64,000 bases of DNA from NCBI RefSeq assembly GCF_004664715.2, contig NC_051070.1, forward strand, positions 70,498,200 through 70,562,199. Reading direction: 5' to 3'. The DNA comes from Peromyscus leucopus. Its lineage: Eukaryota; Chordata; Mammalia; Rodentia; Cricetidae. The notes beneath the pieces were generated by a model. It did no database searches, was not told the origin of the DNA, and saw only the letters and a list, made by a program, of their open reading frames with translations. The stretch's first letter is position 1, and every line of letters starts with the position of its first letter. The translations under genes and the position numbers were made by a program. This document shows positions 32,242-44,817 of this stretch, piece after piece.

Positions 32242-33060
32242 CGCTTCCTTTCTTGTGATTTTGCTGGTATGAAATTATTTATTTACTATATTTTAGTGGG
32301 TGTAATTATCATTCTTGAGGTGCAGTTTTCCTTCTAGTACCTTCTGTATTGGTGGATTTGTGTGTAGCTGATGTCTAAGTTTGACTTTGTCATGAAATAT
32401 CTTGTTTTCGCCATCTATGGTTACTAAAAGTTTTGCTAGATATAGTAGACTGGGCTGGCATCTGTGGCCTCTTAGAGCCTACAGGACATCTGTCCAGGTC
32501 CTTTTGGTTTTGAAAGTCTCTACTGAGAAGCTGGGTGTAATTCTAATAGCTCTGCCTTTATATGTTGTTGGCCTTTTTCCCTTGCAGCTTTTAATATTCC
32601 TTTGTTGTTGTTGCTCTGTATATATAGTGTTTTGATTATTAAGTGGCAGGGGGAATTAAATTTCTGGTCCAGTCTTTTTGGTGTTCTGTAAGCTTCTTGT
32701 ACCTTTATAAACATCTTCTTCAAGTCAAGACATTGTTCTATGATTTAGTTAAAAATATTTTCTGGGGCAAAGCCACACAGAGAAACCCTGTCTCAAAAAA
32801 CCAATATATATATATAATATATATATATATTCTGGGACTTTGAGCTGAGATTCTTCTCTTTCTTCTATTTATATTATTCTCAGGCTTGGTCTTTTCATAG
32901 TATCCCAGGTTTCCTGAATGTTCTTTGACAGGAACTCTTAGATTTAACATTCTCTTTGACTGATTGTATCAATTTCTTCTGTTATATCTTCTATGGCTGA
33001 GTGTCTCTCTTCCATCTCTTATTTTCTGTTGGTGATGCTTGCTTCTGTAGTTCCTGTTCA
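31800..33060 (-). mobile_element. LINE-1 relic, minus strand
   Basis: Typical antisense LINE-1 words are present (GGGAATTGAGTCCAGGGATATTGAGAG, TTCTTGTATGAAACAG). The piece is interrupted by a (TG)n(AG)n run at 32,176-32,238 and a B1 fragment at about 32,763-32,805 (CACACAGAGAAACCCTGTCTC). All frames are broken. Confidence 0.7.
32176..32238. repeat. (TG)n(AG)n microsatellite
   Basis: A TG run passes directly into an AG run inside the LINE-1 relic. Confidence 0.95.
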
Positions 33061-33154
33061 TTTACCTAGTGTCTTTGTTAGGCATTTTATTGCTGTGAAG
33101 AGACACCATGTCAAAGTCAACTCTTATAAACCAAAAACATTTGTGGTAATATTT

Positions 33155-33625
33155 TAATTGTGCTGAAATGTGATGTTTTATTTGTGTGCTAATAAATAAA
33201 GTTTGCCTGGAGATCAGAGGTCATAGTGAGCCACCAACAGAAGTCAGGTGGTGGTGGCACACACCCTTAATCTGATCACATGGCAGGCAGAGTCTGTGTG
33301 TTCAAGGACACAGCCAAGAATGGTGACACACGCCTTTAATCCCAGTACCAACCATAGACACCTGGAAGTTGGTATAGACAGGCAGTGGCAAGGAAGTGAT
33401 AGAGCTGAGCGGAAAGAGAAAAGTGATGTAGCTGGGTGGAGAAAGGAAGTGAGGTGGCAAACAGAGAAAGGATATAGGCATGGGTATACAGGAAGTAGGT
33501 CTCTCTGGGGCTGAGGAGTTGGTAAGGTGAGGTTGGCTGTGGCTTGTCCTATTCCTCTGATCTCTCAGTTTCCACCCTAATATCTGGCTCTGGGTTTTTT
33601 TATTAATAAAACTGTTTAGCAATTC
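33155..33625 (+). repeat. Composite rodent retroelement with B1-like core
   Basis: It runs from GTGCTGAAATGTGATG through AATAAAGTTTGCCTGGAGAT to TTATTAATAAAACTGTTTAG. Two B1-like boxes lie inside it (GGTGGTGGCACACACCCTTA and CACACGCCTTTAATCCCAGT). I do not know a firm name for it. Confidence 0.5.
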
Positions 33626-33649
33626 CTCTTACAAGCCTGGAATGATAGG

Positions 33650-34075
33650 GGCTCACAGAGACTGAACAAACAAGCAAGAAGCCTGCATGGACTGACCTAG
33701 GCCCTTTGCACATATGTGACAGTTGTGTAGTTTGGTGTTCTTGTGGAACTCATAACAGGAGGAGCAGGGGCTGTCTCTGACTCTGCTGCCTGCTTTTGGG
33801 CCCATACTCCTCAGACTGGGTTGCTTCCTCCAACCTTCACAGGAGAGAAGGTGTCTAGTTTCTCTGCAACTTGGTATGCCATGGCTGCTTGATATTGGTG
33901 GGAGACCTGCCATTTCTGAAGAGAAATAGAGGAGGAAGAGTAGATGTGGGGAGGGGGAGGGGGAAGGGAGGGAGTAAAGGAGAAGCAGGAGGGGACACTG
34001 AGGGTAGAGCGTAAAAACTAACAAATAAATAAATAAACAAATAAACACATAAAGAAATAAATAACAAAAAATGTT
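33650..34075 (+). mobile_element. LINE-1 3' end with G-rich tract and A-rich tail
   Basis: The order CCATGGCTGCTTGATATTGG, GGGGAGGGGGAGGGGGAAGG, then AATAAATAAATAAAC tail repeats at 57,740-57,910, so both are 3' UTR ends of one LINE-1 lineage. Confidence 0.65.
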
Positions 34076-34195
34076 CAAAGTCTTTTTAACATAAGTAATG
34101 TCTTCTGTGGGTTTCTATAAAATCCAAAATAGTTACAAACGTCTATTTATTTTATTTTTTTATTTTATGCTTTTATTTTTATTTATTTTTTTATT

Positions 34196-34333
34196 TTTTG
34201 AGATAGAGTATATCAGTGTAGCCCTGGCTGTCCTGGCACTAGCTCTGTAGACCCAGCTGGCCTCAAACTCACAGAGATCCTCCTGCCTCTACCTCCCAAT
34301 TGCTGGGAACAAAGATGTGCACCACCATACCCA
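34196..34333 (-). mobile_element. B1 SINE, minus strand
   Basis: TTTTTTGAGATAGAGT...CTGGCCTCAAACTCACAGAG...CACCACCATACC is a reverse-strand B1. Confidence 0.85.
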
Positions 34334-34339
34334 AACTTC

Positions 34340-35287
34340 TTATTCCAAGAGATAAGAACCAGGACACACTTAAATCAGACAAAGCAAATTCACAGTGCCT
34401 AGCCTCAGCTTCTTCCTATGTTCCCTTCAGTCCTGCAGCTTCCTCTCTGCTAAAACCAGCATCACATTGCCAAGATCAGTTTCCAGGTTGAAGTGAATCC
34501 CTGACCTCCCTAGACCATAGTTTCTGTGTGCTGAATGTTAGAAGATAATTCCCTTAAGACTTGCTTCAGTTCAGCTACCCCTTATTCATTAAAGCTGATT
34601 CTTCAGCACCAACTAATCAGGATCAATTGTTCAATAAAGCAAAAGTTTCATTTCCACAGATTTGTAATTCAAAACATCCTGGTCCCGTAAGTTTGATTCT
34701 GAGTGACCCAGCTGCAGAGTTTGTCCATGATTTCTGTTGTAATCTCCTGTATGACTTCCTGCCTTAATTACCACCAATGATGGACTATGACCTGGAACGA
34801 AGGCTAAATAGATCTTTTCACTTTCTCAGTAGCTTTTTCTCAGAGTTTCACCACAGCTACAGAAAGGGAACTGGAGCACCAGCTGTCTGCACACTCTGTG
34901 TCTTCCATGACTTGATGTTCTTGCTGTTGCTACAGTTTGTTTTCTCCTCACTGACCCTGACCCTGTCCACAGCAGGGTCACCTGGAAGCCTTTGCCTTTC
35001 ATTCCCTTTCTCCTCATCCTTTGTGAGTTCAGCACACTGAGGCTTAAATGATCACATTGATTCTGTCCTCCCATCAGCTTCTCTGTTAGTTCTAAGATGG
35101 ACGTTTATGATTCAGGAGGGAATATATATTGAGAATTTACACATTCAAATCCTTAACCTTCATGGTCAAAAGCTTATCCCAGGTTAAAACTCTGCCTATA
35201 TAGAATAGGGATATTAAATCAAGCAGATGTTCTGTTGTGGTTTCCAGATGTCTTGTAACTGGGAAAGGCCACGCCCACCCAGCTGAA
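34340..35287. other. Intergenic; nothing recognised
   Basis: No gene, V exon or clear repeat was seen between the B1 SINE and the recombination signal at 35,288. Confidence 0.4.
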
Positions 35288-35326
35288 GGTTTGTGTACTG
35301 GCTGCAGGTGTGTGGGGAGCACTGTG
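35288..35326 (-). promoter_or_regulatory. V recombination signal (23-RSS) of the TRAV13-like gene
   Basis: Heptamer CACAGTG (35,320-35,326), 23-base spacer, nonamer ACACAAACC (35,288-35,296), on the minus strand. Confidence 0.93.
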
Positions 35327-35830
35327 CACTCATAGCACAGAAATAAGTGCCTGAGTCTGTGGTCTGAGAGAAAGAAATGTACAGAGAACTTCGATATTCT
35401 CTAGCTACTGTTATAGATGTCAGTCTTCCACTCTGCTTTGTTCCAGAAGGATTGTAAAACAGGCTCTTCAGATGTCCCCCAGGAATTTGGTGAAACCACT
35501 GCATTTGGTTTGCAGTGGTTGAAAAGTTGCACTGCAGCTCTGCACGCTCTCCCTCCTGCAGAACCAAGGACACAGGACTCTGCTTCACTTGTTGACCTTT
35601 CACCCCTGGTTAGAAACAGAAAGAGACACAGATGGGGTCACTGAGCATCCACAGAACCCTGAACACACCCCATGTCCTCTGAGAAGGTGGGAGCTCTGCA
35701 GGACTCCTGAGCTGCTTCCCCACCCTCCATGTGCTGACAGAATCCTCTCTGTCCCTGAATGTGGACAGCCAGACTCACAGCAAACCTGGGTGCACAGCAG
35801 CCCCAGCAGAGAGCACAGCAGCCTCTTCAT
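35327..35830 (-). CDS. TRAV13: T-cell receptor V gene, TRAV13-like
   Basis: The leader exon is 35,779-35,830 (MKRLLCSLLGLLCTQVC) and the V exon is 35,327-35,605. They splice in frame across 173 bp (GT donor, CCAG acceptor) to give WVKGQQVKQSP. The leader and the phrase LVLQEGE...AELQCNFST match the mouse TRAV13 subgroup as I know it. Key residues are 1st Cys in LQCNF, Trp in MQWFHQ, then PSGTKQSGRLTS and 2nd Cys in YFCAMS. It encodes an alpha-chain V domain that recognises peptide-MHC together with a beta chain. Splice sites, frame and recombination signal are intact, so it is predicted functional. Confidence 0.9.
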
Positions 35831-36206
35831 GGTGCTTGTCTGGCTGCTGGAGACAGAAGCAAGGAACCAAGGCCTGGGCTGTGGTATCAGGATGGCTGTT
35901 GAATGTCCCTCCTCCTGCAACCAGTCAGCTCCACCCAGGAACCCTGCCAGGCCAGACACTGCAGAGTTTACTCCCAGCCTTCTGAGTCTGCAGTGCCTCC
36001 CAAACCAGACCTGGCTGAGAGTCTGGGCAGAGCATAGTGGAGGTGGCAATGTGGGGGAGGAACATTTGGAGATGACCCTGGGGTTGTAGGAAGTTAGGAA
36101 TCCAGGAAGCGGGACAGGTCCCCACACTGTCTGGCACACTCAGAGACACAACACTAAAAGTTTAACTCAGGAAACAGATGCATGTTCTAAGGACACTTTA
36201 CTGGGG

Positions 36207-36400
36207 CCTGAGGGATGGCTCAGCAGATAAGGGTACTTGACTTTACAAGAGGCCTTAGTTCCATCCCCAGCATCCACATGAGGTGGCTCAGAGAGTCTGT
36301 ATCTCAAGCTCCAGGGGACATGACGTTCTCTATGTTCTCCTCAAATCCTGCACACATGGGCCAGACCCACTCTCATACACATTTTTAAAAAGAATCTTCA
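36207..36400 (+). mobile_element. B2-like SINE relic
   Basis: GAGGGATGGCTCAGCAGATAAGG with TCCCCAGCATCCACATGAGG, ending in TTTTTAAAAAGAATC. Confidence 0.7.
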
Positions 36401-36785
36401 TCTGTGAAATATTTAAGTGAAATCACGGCAGTAAAAGAAAAAATGGGAACATAACAATAGAGTAAGGTAATGGTTTCATAGGTTTATAATGCATTTTAAA
36501 AATTGGAACACTCCTGCAACAGTCAGGGTTTGTTCTAAATGTTGTTTAAAATATGACCACGTAAGAAGGAAGTGGAATGGGAAGCTAATGTGGGAGTCCT
36601 GCACCCAGAGTGACAGGGCAGCAGCCCTGGTGTGCTATTGCACGTGATGAATGAAGGGGACAATATACTTGAGTTCATAACAACGCAGGAAATGTATTTT
36701 AAGGTTTTCCCCATAAAGATGACTGCTGGAGAAACTAGACTAGTCATAGGAAATAAACAGTTGCCTCAAAAATAACTCAGCAATA

Positions 36786-37150
36786 GCCTTGCTTTCTTTG
36801 TCCCGCCAGCTTCTGAATAATGACAGAGACTTTCTTAAGTATGAAAGCATGGACTAATGTTAGGCTTATTCCCAACTATCTCCTAAAGCTTAAATTAACC
36901 CATTTATTTAAGCTATGTTCTGCCATGAGGCTCATTACCTCTCCTCCATACTGTATGTCTGACTTTCTTTGTGTCTCACTTCTAATCCCCTGCATCAGAT
37001 TCTTCCCAGAGTTCCTATCTCTGCCTGGAAGTCCTGCCTACCCTCCCCTAGCTATTGACCATTCAGCTCTTTATTAAACCAATCAGAAGATGCCTTAGAC
37101 AGGCAAGGGAGGACAGAGACACATCTTCACACAGAATGATCAAATATTCC
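36786..37150 (-). repeat. LTR relic, minus strand (GGTTAATTTAAG superfamily)
   Basis: On the minus strand it has TCTGATTGGTTTAATAAAGA, AATGGGTTAATTTAAGC and AGAGACTTTC at its distal end. The TTAATTTAAG block is shared with the LTRs at 9,720, 50,572 and 57,942, which suggests a related LTR superfamily. Confidence 0.5.
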
Positions 37151-39131
37151 ACAACACACACCCAGCCTTACTCCATTTCAGCCCATCATTCTCTCAAACA
37201 GTATTAGACCAGCTAATGGCTTCAAATACTGTAGGATAATTTCATAGAAATTTTGACTCAGGTGAAAAATGCTGTGAAAGACATTTTTTTTCCTGAATGG
37301 AAATTCTACTAAAGGAGAAATCAGACATTTCTTTGCAAAATGAGAAACAAATAATTGGCAACTAAGATCTATCCCATAGGAATGAAGCGTTTCTCAAGAT
37401 TCCACTTTCTCTTTACTGTTGCATTTATGGAACATGACAACTGCCTAAAAGTGTCTGAAGCTGGGACCCTGGTTTATACTCTGCAGGTCTCAAGTTGTTT
37501 GTGTTCAGCTCTATCCTTGTGACTCAGAGCACAGGAGCACCCAACTCCCTCAGTCCCTCTGTCAGAGGATTCTCAGGTGGAAGGAGATTCCATCTTTCCT
37601 GCACTCAGTCTGAAATCCCTCCAAGCCTGAGACAGGCTGGCTTCCTGGTGTGAGCTGCAGGAGGTGCTGAAGACCAAGGTGAGGGTATTACATATGCAAG
37701 AAAGGACACTGGAGGACAAGGAATGAGCAGCTGTCCCTCAGGGCTGGAGCCGCTACTGGAGCTGCACAGATGCAGCCATCAGGCAGGGGCCCTGTCTGGG
37801 CTCTGCATTCTCCTGCAGCATCAGTGCTGTGTAGGGATCTCAGGCTAAAGGAGGGTCTCTGTTCACAGTGAAACAGCACAGTGCTCTTTCTATGGATAAG
37901 ACCCTAAAGCAGAGTGACAGTGGACAGTATGGCTACTCTGAGCCTCAGGATCCCCAGGGAGGTCAACAAGGTGAGCAGGAAGAAGCTCACTTTTTCCTGA
38001 AGATCCCCAGCAAGCAAAAACAGCCTGAAGAGTCAGAGAGGTAGACAGAGAAGTTGCTCCAAGCTCTAGCAGGTTTAGATACCTTCAACCTAGGGACACT
38101 GGGGAGACAATCCAGAAGAGACACTGTCTTTCCCTTGGCTTGTCTCTAACGTCTGCATAAAATATGTTCTGTCAAAACACCTACTGAAGCATTGGAGGAG
38201 GTTTAAAAACAAGTAACTATCTAGTAACTTCATACACGAACATAATGTATTCCGATAGTATCCACCACCATCCTGTTCCCTCTACAAATCCTCCCAGAAC
38301 CCACTAAATTCCCCTCCCATGCAGAAGCCTGGAAACTAGAACATGGCCACAAGGGCTTTAAGACAGAGCTTAAGCGAAAGCGGTAGGGTAGTAGAACACA
38401 GGTAATGTAATGTCAAAGGGGACAGGAGGGGCTCTAAGCATAGAGGGGCGAGGCAGGGTAGGGGGAGAAGGAAGGTTTCTGTGAGTTTATTCTAATCTGT
38501 GAAAACACCATTTACCTTTTAGAAAGGAGCATCCTCTAGAGGCCCATTTGAGAAATAACAAGTTCACAGCTGCAGTAGACTTCCCCCTGTCTTTGCTGAC
38601 TTCTGAGTGTGAATCCAAGGCTTTCATTATGCACAAAGGAAGCTCAATGCTTTCTAAGTAGAAACTCATGAGTTTTTAGAAAAGAAGAATATAAAGTTAT
38701 GAACCAAAATAGGAGAATAAGATATTTTAGAGTGAGAAAATTCCAGCATTTTACACATTTCAAAGCAAGTAGCAGGGACATAGGAATCAGAACACTGCAT
38801 AGTTACCAGATTTCTACAAAATGCCCAAGAAAAAGATGTGGTAGATGTTGCTAGGAATATTGCAGATGTGTTACCACATGAGTAAATTAAGAAGTACAAA
38901 ATCAAATAAGCATTGTAAATGTACATTTAAAAAAAGCCGGCAAATCTGCTACAGACAATCTTCACTTTGATGACCTCAAAGTCAAATTCAACACACATCG
39001 AACTGATAAGAGACTCGAGACTCGGTTCCTGTTCAGTCCCTTGTCTTTTCTTATAAAATACAACATAATTTAAAAGTGTCAGCTGCCATATTCTAGGTCC
39101 TGCCCACTGAGGAGACTATGCCATGCATGGA

Positions 39132-39144
39132 CACCAGGGGGCAG
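39132..39144 (+). promoter_or_regulatory. CTCF-like motif
   Basis: CACCAGGGGGCAG fits the CTCF core on the plus strand. No V gene is adjacent. Confidence 0.45.
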
Positions 39145-39179
39145 GAATTATGATCATTGCATTCCAATTCCACTACCAC

Positions 39180-39182
<3 letters not shown>

Positions 39183-39237
<55 letters not shown>
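39183..39237. repeat. (TC)n microsatellite
   Basis: About 27 uninterrupted TC units. Confidence 0.95.
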
Positions 39238-39238
<1 letters not shown>

Positions 39239-40729
39239 GTTGTCAATCAAAATGAAGCCAGTGAGTACCTTAACAGTTAGCATTCAATGAGACAATTTTG
39301 TGCCAAAGGAAGCAAATTATATTCAGTAATATAGGGAAGGGAGTTACAGATTCCAACATTGAAAAATAACTGGAAACAAATCAACATTACTTTGAGTTAA
39401 AAAAAAAAAAAACAAGAAGCAAATAGACATAATGGAAAATAGACATAATAGAAAACACCATTAGATAAAGGCTGTGAAATCTTGATGACATCACCTATGT
39501 GTACAATGAATGAAAGTAGGTAACATAAATAAGTCCAACTCAGTCATTCATTCTAGCCAGATCCAAAAGATGTTTATGATAACTTTATAATCACCTGGAA
39601 AATTAAAACTGTAAGGAGTTTTTGGTGAAGAACAGTCTTCAAAATGTCTTACTTTTTTTAACACAATTTAAAACTCTGGACCTCCTTAGACCTTAAACTC
39701 TGGTCTCCTTAGACCTTTAGTCTGTTTGTGTATAGGGACTCTGGAGCATATGCTTCATTATGCCCACATTAAATATTCTTCCAGTATGAATAATTTATCA
39801 CCTGTATGTTCTAAAAAGACTATCTTAGTATAATAATTTATCACATTAATACTCATATTATGATTTTATGTGCATACATCTAGCTTTGGAGAATTTATAT
39901 GAACTTATTAAACAACAATCTCAGTATGAGGCATGGGAGTTTTTGTTCAGGGAAGCCCTAGAGGTGTACAAAACAACACAGGTTATTGTCATGGTTCTTG
40001 GCTGCCCACTATAACTAGATGGTGAGGTTCTAAGTCTAAAGCCTCCATATTCCACTATTGCATGACATAAAGAAGTCAACCTGGAACTTACTGAGGAAAG
40101 TCTTGCTTGCTTGTTAGCTTTTATAGCACTGGAAGGTCCTCAGCAGGCTGCTGGGGAAGAAAGGATAGCAGTAGTACTAACCAGAGCTGGACCCTGCATG
40201 CTCAGTACAGAACGTCCAGTAATATGTGCTCAGTAGTGTAATTGTGGCCTGACTGCTACAGAATAGCAATGCTTTCTGATTGGATTAGAAGCCTCCTCAA
40301 CAGGAGGGAATTCATACCTAGTACTGTGACATGGCCAAAAATCCCATGGTTCAAGAGGCTTTAGGCACTAGGGGAACTGCTATTGGTATTTTGCTAAATA
40401 ACCATGTCAAATGGCCTTCTAAGTGTGTGTCTATCCTCACAGATTATAACTAGGCTCAACTTTGTTTGGAGCATGTATTTCAGGAAGTTTCTATCACAGA
40501 TTTTTCCAACTGATTTGTTCAGAATTCCTTTAGTGCTAGTTATCCCTCCCCACATCACTTCCTCTACCCTGTCCTCTCATCCCCAGCTCTGTTAATCCTG
40601 CCTGTTCCATTTTTCCATTTATGGCAGTTTTTTCTATTTCCTCTTCATCTCTGAAGATCCCCTTCTCCCTCATGGCCTCTTATTGACACCTAACACGTAT
40701 GGATATTCCAAATAAAGCACACATATTGA

Positions 40730-41560
40730 AAGCTAGCATCCACATATTTGAGGAAACACTATGCTTCTTTATTTATTGGATCTGGGTCATCTTGCTCAGG
40801 ATGACTGTTTCCGGTTCCAACCACCTACCTGAAAATTTCATAATTTCATTTTTCTTATTTTCATCTGAATAATATGCCATTGTGTAAATGTACCACATTT
40901 TCAGATTTCTCTCATCAGCTGATGGACATCTAGAGTGTTTCTAATTCCTAGTGATTATGAATAGAACTGCAATGAACTTGGAAGAGCAAGTATCTCCTTT
41001 TTCCCCTTTCTTTTTTATTTAAAAGTTTTTTTTTTCATTTTACATATCAACCACAGTTCCCCCTCCCTCCCCTCCTCTCGATTATTCCCCACCTTCCCCC
41101 TCCATCCACCCTCAGAGAGGGTAAGGCCTCCCATGGGAGTCAACAAAGTTGGGCATATCAAGTTGAGGCAGGACCAGTAACAGATGGGAGCAAGTATCTC
41201 TTTAGAAAGATGTAGATTCTTTTGGTTAATTCCTCAGGAGTGGTGTAGCTAGTGTGGTAGATTTATTCTCAGCATTTGGAGGAACCTCCATACTGATTTC
41301 CACATTGTTTATACCTGTTTGCATTCACATCAGCAATGACTAAGTCTTCTCCCTCATGTCATACTCTCAGCTGGTGTCCTGGTCCTTTGGTTCTTAAAAT
41401 CCCTTCTGGTACATTTCTGTGGTGTTCCATGAGCCTTAGTTGTAGGAATTGCACTGTAGATGTCTTAACTGGAACTAGAAATGTCACAGCATTTATTCTC
41501 TGCATTGTGACCAGTTGTCAAACACTACCGTGGCCTCTATAGTTTTCAAAATGAACATCT
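40730..41560 (-). mobile_element. LINE-1 relic, minus strand, with nested LINE-1 3' UTR piece
   Basis: Antisense LINE-1 words such as TGTGTAAATGTACCACATTTTC and ATCTGGGTCATCTTGCTCAG mark the host copy. A second piece (40,997-41,186: poly-T, then ACATATCAACCACAGTTCCC) is inserted. It is flanked by the repeated GAGCAAGTATCTC (40,984-40,996 and 41,188-41,200). Confidence 0.75.
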
Positions 41561-42121
41561 GTGATCAGATGTGAGAACTACACTTATTTCTGTGTGTAGT
41601 TATCAATATTTAGAGTACTGTTAGAAGCTTTATTGATTTAGGATAGTGGCTGTAGTAGATCTCCTCTTGGGTCTATGACCTGTCCAGCCATGGGTAGTTA
41701 ACTAGGTTTACAGTATAGGCCCTAAATTCCTTCCTTTGAGCATGTCTTAAATCCAATGAGACATACATTTGTAGTTTCCACCAAGATAAACGTTCTACTA
41801 TTGCACCCTTGTGGGTGTTCTTGCCATGATGCATGATGGTCTTTTTTTTTTTTTTTTTTTCATAGCATTTATACACCTTGGTAGGAATATGTATTGCTTT
41901 TCTCCCTTGGAATTTTGCATATACTTGAAAACTCATCCTCAGGAAGGAGTCTTCAGGTCAATTCTAGCTAAATTCCTCCAAGTCCTAAGTCTCAGCAATG
42001 TAGCATCATTAGCAAAGGGTTGTTATGTACAATCTCAGAGCAATCAAAGCCAATAGCAATAGCCCGTCTCTTTTGGAAGAGACACTTGAAGCCCCAATGA
42101 ACAACTTGAAGGCAGGATTCC

Positions 42122-42713
42122 TGTTGGGGCCTGCCCACAGTCAACTGTGGCAGCTGGGTAGAAGTGTGCAGATTGAAGAGACAATGAAGAAGACAGAAAA
42201 GAGTTGAGAGGTCTGCCGGTCAATGCCATACAGCCCCGAGTTTATTTCACAGCCAGCTTATATACAGTTTTGAAGGATGGAGGTAGAACAATGCACAGCT
42301 GGGCTGGAGAGATGGCTCAGAGGTTGAGAACACTGGATGTTTTTCCAGAGGTCCTGAGTTCACTTCCCATACCCATATGGTGGCTCACAACCATCTGTAT
42401 ACATAATAAATAAATCTTTTAAAAAAAATGCACAGCACAGGCAATCAACCACTATCTATTCTGCCTTGTGTCAAGGAGCAGGCAGTTTCATTTTCTATCT
42501 CGATGTACCTCTGGCTGGCTTCAGCAGCCTGCATCTAGCTAAATAGTGGGTTCCCTGTCGTGGGCTAAACAAGACTTTCTCACAGCCCTTCAAGGAGACT
42601 CTGTGGGCTAATCAGGACTTTCTCACAGCCTTGGAGAAAACAAGCTTGAACTTTTGACTCAGAATAGACTTCAGATTCAAACTGGGAAGCTGAATCAGTT
42701 GTGGGCTCCCACA
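42122..42713 (-). repeat. Solo LTR, minus strand, with 6-bp target duplication
   Basis: Read on the minus strand it runs TGTGGGAGCCCACAAC...CCCCAACA, with AATAAA near its end. GATTCC flanks it on both sides (42,116-42,121 and 42,714-42,719). A B2 SINE interrupts it. The 6-bp duplication fits ERVK-class integration. Confidence 0.85.
42301..42428 (+). mobile_element. B2 SINE inside the solo LTR
   Basis: GGGCTGGAGAGATGGCTCAG...GTGGCTCACAACCATCTGTA with an AATAAATAAATC tail. ATGCACAGC is repeated on both sides. Confidence 0.9.
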
Positions 42714-43269
42714 GATTCCCATGCCTGGCACTGAGGTTTTTATTAGATTTAGCATTCATTTTAGGTTGACAAGCTCTCTTATGAGAGAGTCTATTCTATT
42801 CTGTGCCATTTAAGTAGTTTTTGGAGTTTAGAAATGTAATTTGACATTCTATTTTGTTCCCTAACCAGTAAGATAGCATGTACTTCTTTTCTGTTCTTTT
42901 TGTACACAAATGAGTCTTTCTTGAGAGACATGATACTCATTGATTTCAGGTCTTCCTTCCATTACAGAGAGATAAATATGAGTAGTAGAGTATTTTACTA
43001 TAAATAAGTATTTTGTTTCCAGAATTGAAATGGAACAAAACTTTTGTTCCTTCCCCATATTTCAGAAGAGTTATCTGAGAATCTAGCTCTAATCCTAAAT
43101 GACTGACTACACCACATCCTCGGGATTTAGTCAAAGTGCAATGACCTATGAGAGTGGGCAGCCTGACTCCTACATGGTGTACAGGAAAGAGAAGGAGCTG
43201 CCTCTCAGGCATCATCTTGAGAGTTCCAAGAGCTGTGTTTCCTGAGCAGCTTCACTAACTGAATGCTGT

Positions 43270-43645
43270 TGGGGAGTGTGAAGGTTTCAATGAGAATGGC
43301 CCCATAGGTTCAAAAATCTGAATGTTGGTTCTGAGATGGTGGACTGTTTAGGAAGGATCAGTAGGCATGGCCTTATCAGAGGAGGTGTGTCACTGGGATG
43401 AGCTTTGGGATCTCAAAGCCCAAGCCAGGCCCAGTCTCTCCCTCTCTCTGCCTCTTGTTGGTGATCAGATGGAAGCTCTCAGCCACTTCTCCAGGGACAT
43501 GGCTACTGCCTGCTGCTACGCTTGCCACCACAATCATCATGGCTCACCTCTGAAACTGTAATCAAGTCCTCAATTAACTGCTTCCTTCTGTAAGTTGTCT
43601 TGGTCATGGTGTCTCTTCACAACAATAAAACAGTAACTGAGGCCA
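43270..43645 (-). repeat. Old rodent interspersed repeat
   Basis: The minus-strand start (GTTTTATTGTTGTGAAGAGACACCATGACCAAGACAACTTA) shares its head with pieces at about 33,080 and 26,380. It recalls the RMER-type repeats of rodents. The class assignment is uncertain. Confidence 0.45.
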
Positions 43646-44106
43646 GAAGTCAGACTGAACTCTCTGTACCATGGACCAAGGAGAGGAAGAATCTAAATAG
43701 CTTGCAGAGGGAGACTGAAGTAGATTTTTAAATACTAAAGCCTATATTCTTCATTTGGTCATAAATTTGTGGGGTAGGAACAGAAGATTGCTGGACAATT
43801 AAATCATTAAATTTTGTAAGACTTCTTGGTAGAGATAAATCCTATGTCCAGGTTTTCCTGGAGATGTTTTTTTTTTTTTCTGAGAAGTCCTCATGTAGGG
43901 AGAGAACAGTATTTCTGTGGATCAAAGCCTGAGTTGTCTCTAGCAATGACTTCCAATCTATCCTGCCACAGTATCCACAGAGAATCCTAGGTTTCTAGGA
44001 ATTTGACCTGAGATGTGCTGCTGATTTTCAGGAGTCTGGATAAACCCCACTCAGAGAAGGCACACAGCCCTCCCTCCCAGGCCACTCCCTCAGCCTCCTG
44101 CACCCC

Positions 44107-44145
44107 GGGTTTGTGTGCAGCTTCCCCTGCAGTCCCCTCACTGTG
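44107..44145 (-). promoter_or_regulatory. V recombination signal (23-RSS) of the TRAV12-like gene
   Basis: Heptamer CACAGTG (44,139-44,145), 23-base spacer, nonamer CACAAACCC (44,107-44,115), on the minus strand. Confidence 0.93.
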
Positions 44146-44646
44146 GCACTCAGAGCACAGTAGTACAGGGCAGAGTCTGCCAGCTGCACTGAGGACTTCT
44201 GCAGGGGGAAGGAGCTGCTGCTCTTCTGGAGAGTGGCCTGGAACCCTTGGTGCTCTGTCCTCTGGTTGTCTGTGGCGCTCCTCAGGAGTAGCCGAGGGGC
44301 TTTGTTGGGATATTGCACATACCAGAAAAGGGTAGTAGTTGTTGAGTAAGTAGTCTGATAGGTGCAGTTCATCATCACAGGCATCCCCTCTGTTATAGTG
44401 ACCCGGCCTTCTGTCTGGGTCACTGAGTCTCCATTGCTCCTCCCTGAAAATGAATAAACAAACAAACAAATGAATGAATGAATTGAATGAATGAATAAAT
44501 AAATAAACAAGGAGTCACTTTTCTGTGTGAGGAAGAAGGTAAAGACTTCCTCAGTTGTAAGGAAATGACACCATCAACACATAGGGTAAATGTAACTTAC
44601 TGAGCATGAAGAGGAGCAGCAGAACTGAGCAGGTGTCAGGAAGCAT
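44146..44646 (-). CDS. TRAV12: T-cell receptor V gene, TRAV12-like
   Basis: The leader exon is 44,601-44,646 (MLPDTCSVLLLLFML) and the V exon is 44,146-44,443, joined in frame over a 157-bp intron to give RRSNGDSVTQTEG. The leader and this N-terminus match mouse TRAV12 as I know it; TRAV6 and TRAV9 are the closest alternatives. The domain has 1st Cys in MNCTYQT, Trp in FWYVQYP, DNQRTEHQGFQATL in framework 3 and 2nd Cys in YYCALS. An in-frame ATG in the intron would give a longer open stretch, but the splice pattern shows it is not the start. A CTCF-like motif lies about 170 bp upstream of the leader ATG. Predicted functional. Confidence 0.9.
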
Positions 44647-44817
44647 GTTCACAGGAGAAAATGACACTTGGTTCTTGAGTGCACCAAACTCACAGGACAA
44701 GTCTCCTGCAGGACCTTACTGAAACTCCTCACTCATAAACAAGGTCCTCCTTCACTGTGACAGTCTGTCATGTGAAGCCACCACCTGAATGCAGACATCA
44801 ACCACATCTGAAGAGAC

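Larger units (their letters stand above)
35831..42121. other. 6.3 kb without a V gene; repeats listed separately
   Basis: It holds a B2-like SINE (36,207-36,400), an LTR relic (36,786-37,150), a (TC)n run, a CTCF-like motif and a nested LINE-1. The stretches 37,150-39,130 and 39,240-40,730 show no gene. A 51-codon open frame at about 37,905-38,045 on the plus strand has no recognisable features. Confidence 0.45.

Noticed and set aside
37905..38045. 51-codon plus-strand open frame rich in Gln and Glu
   Set aside because: Short, no homology recognised, no splice or V-gene signals.
44028..44510. V gene starting at an in-frame ATG in the intron (about 44,508)
   Set aside because: A proper leader exon with donor and acceptor sites lies at 44,601-44,646 and gives the family's usual signal peptide.
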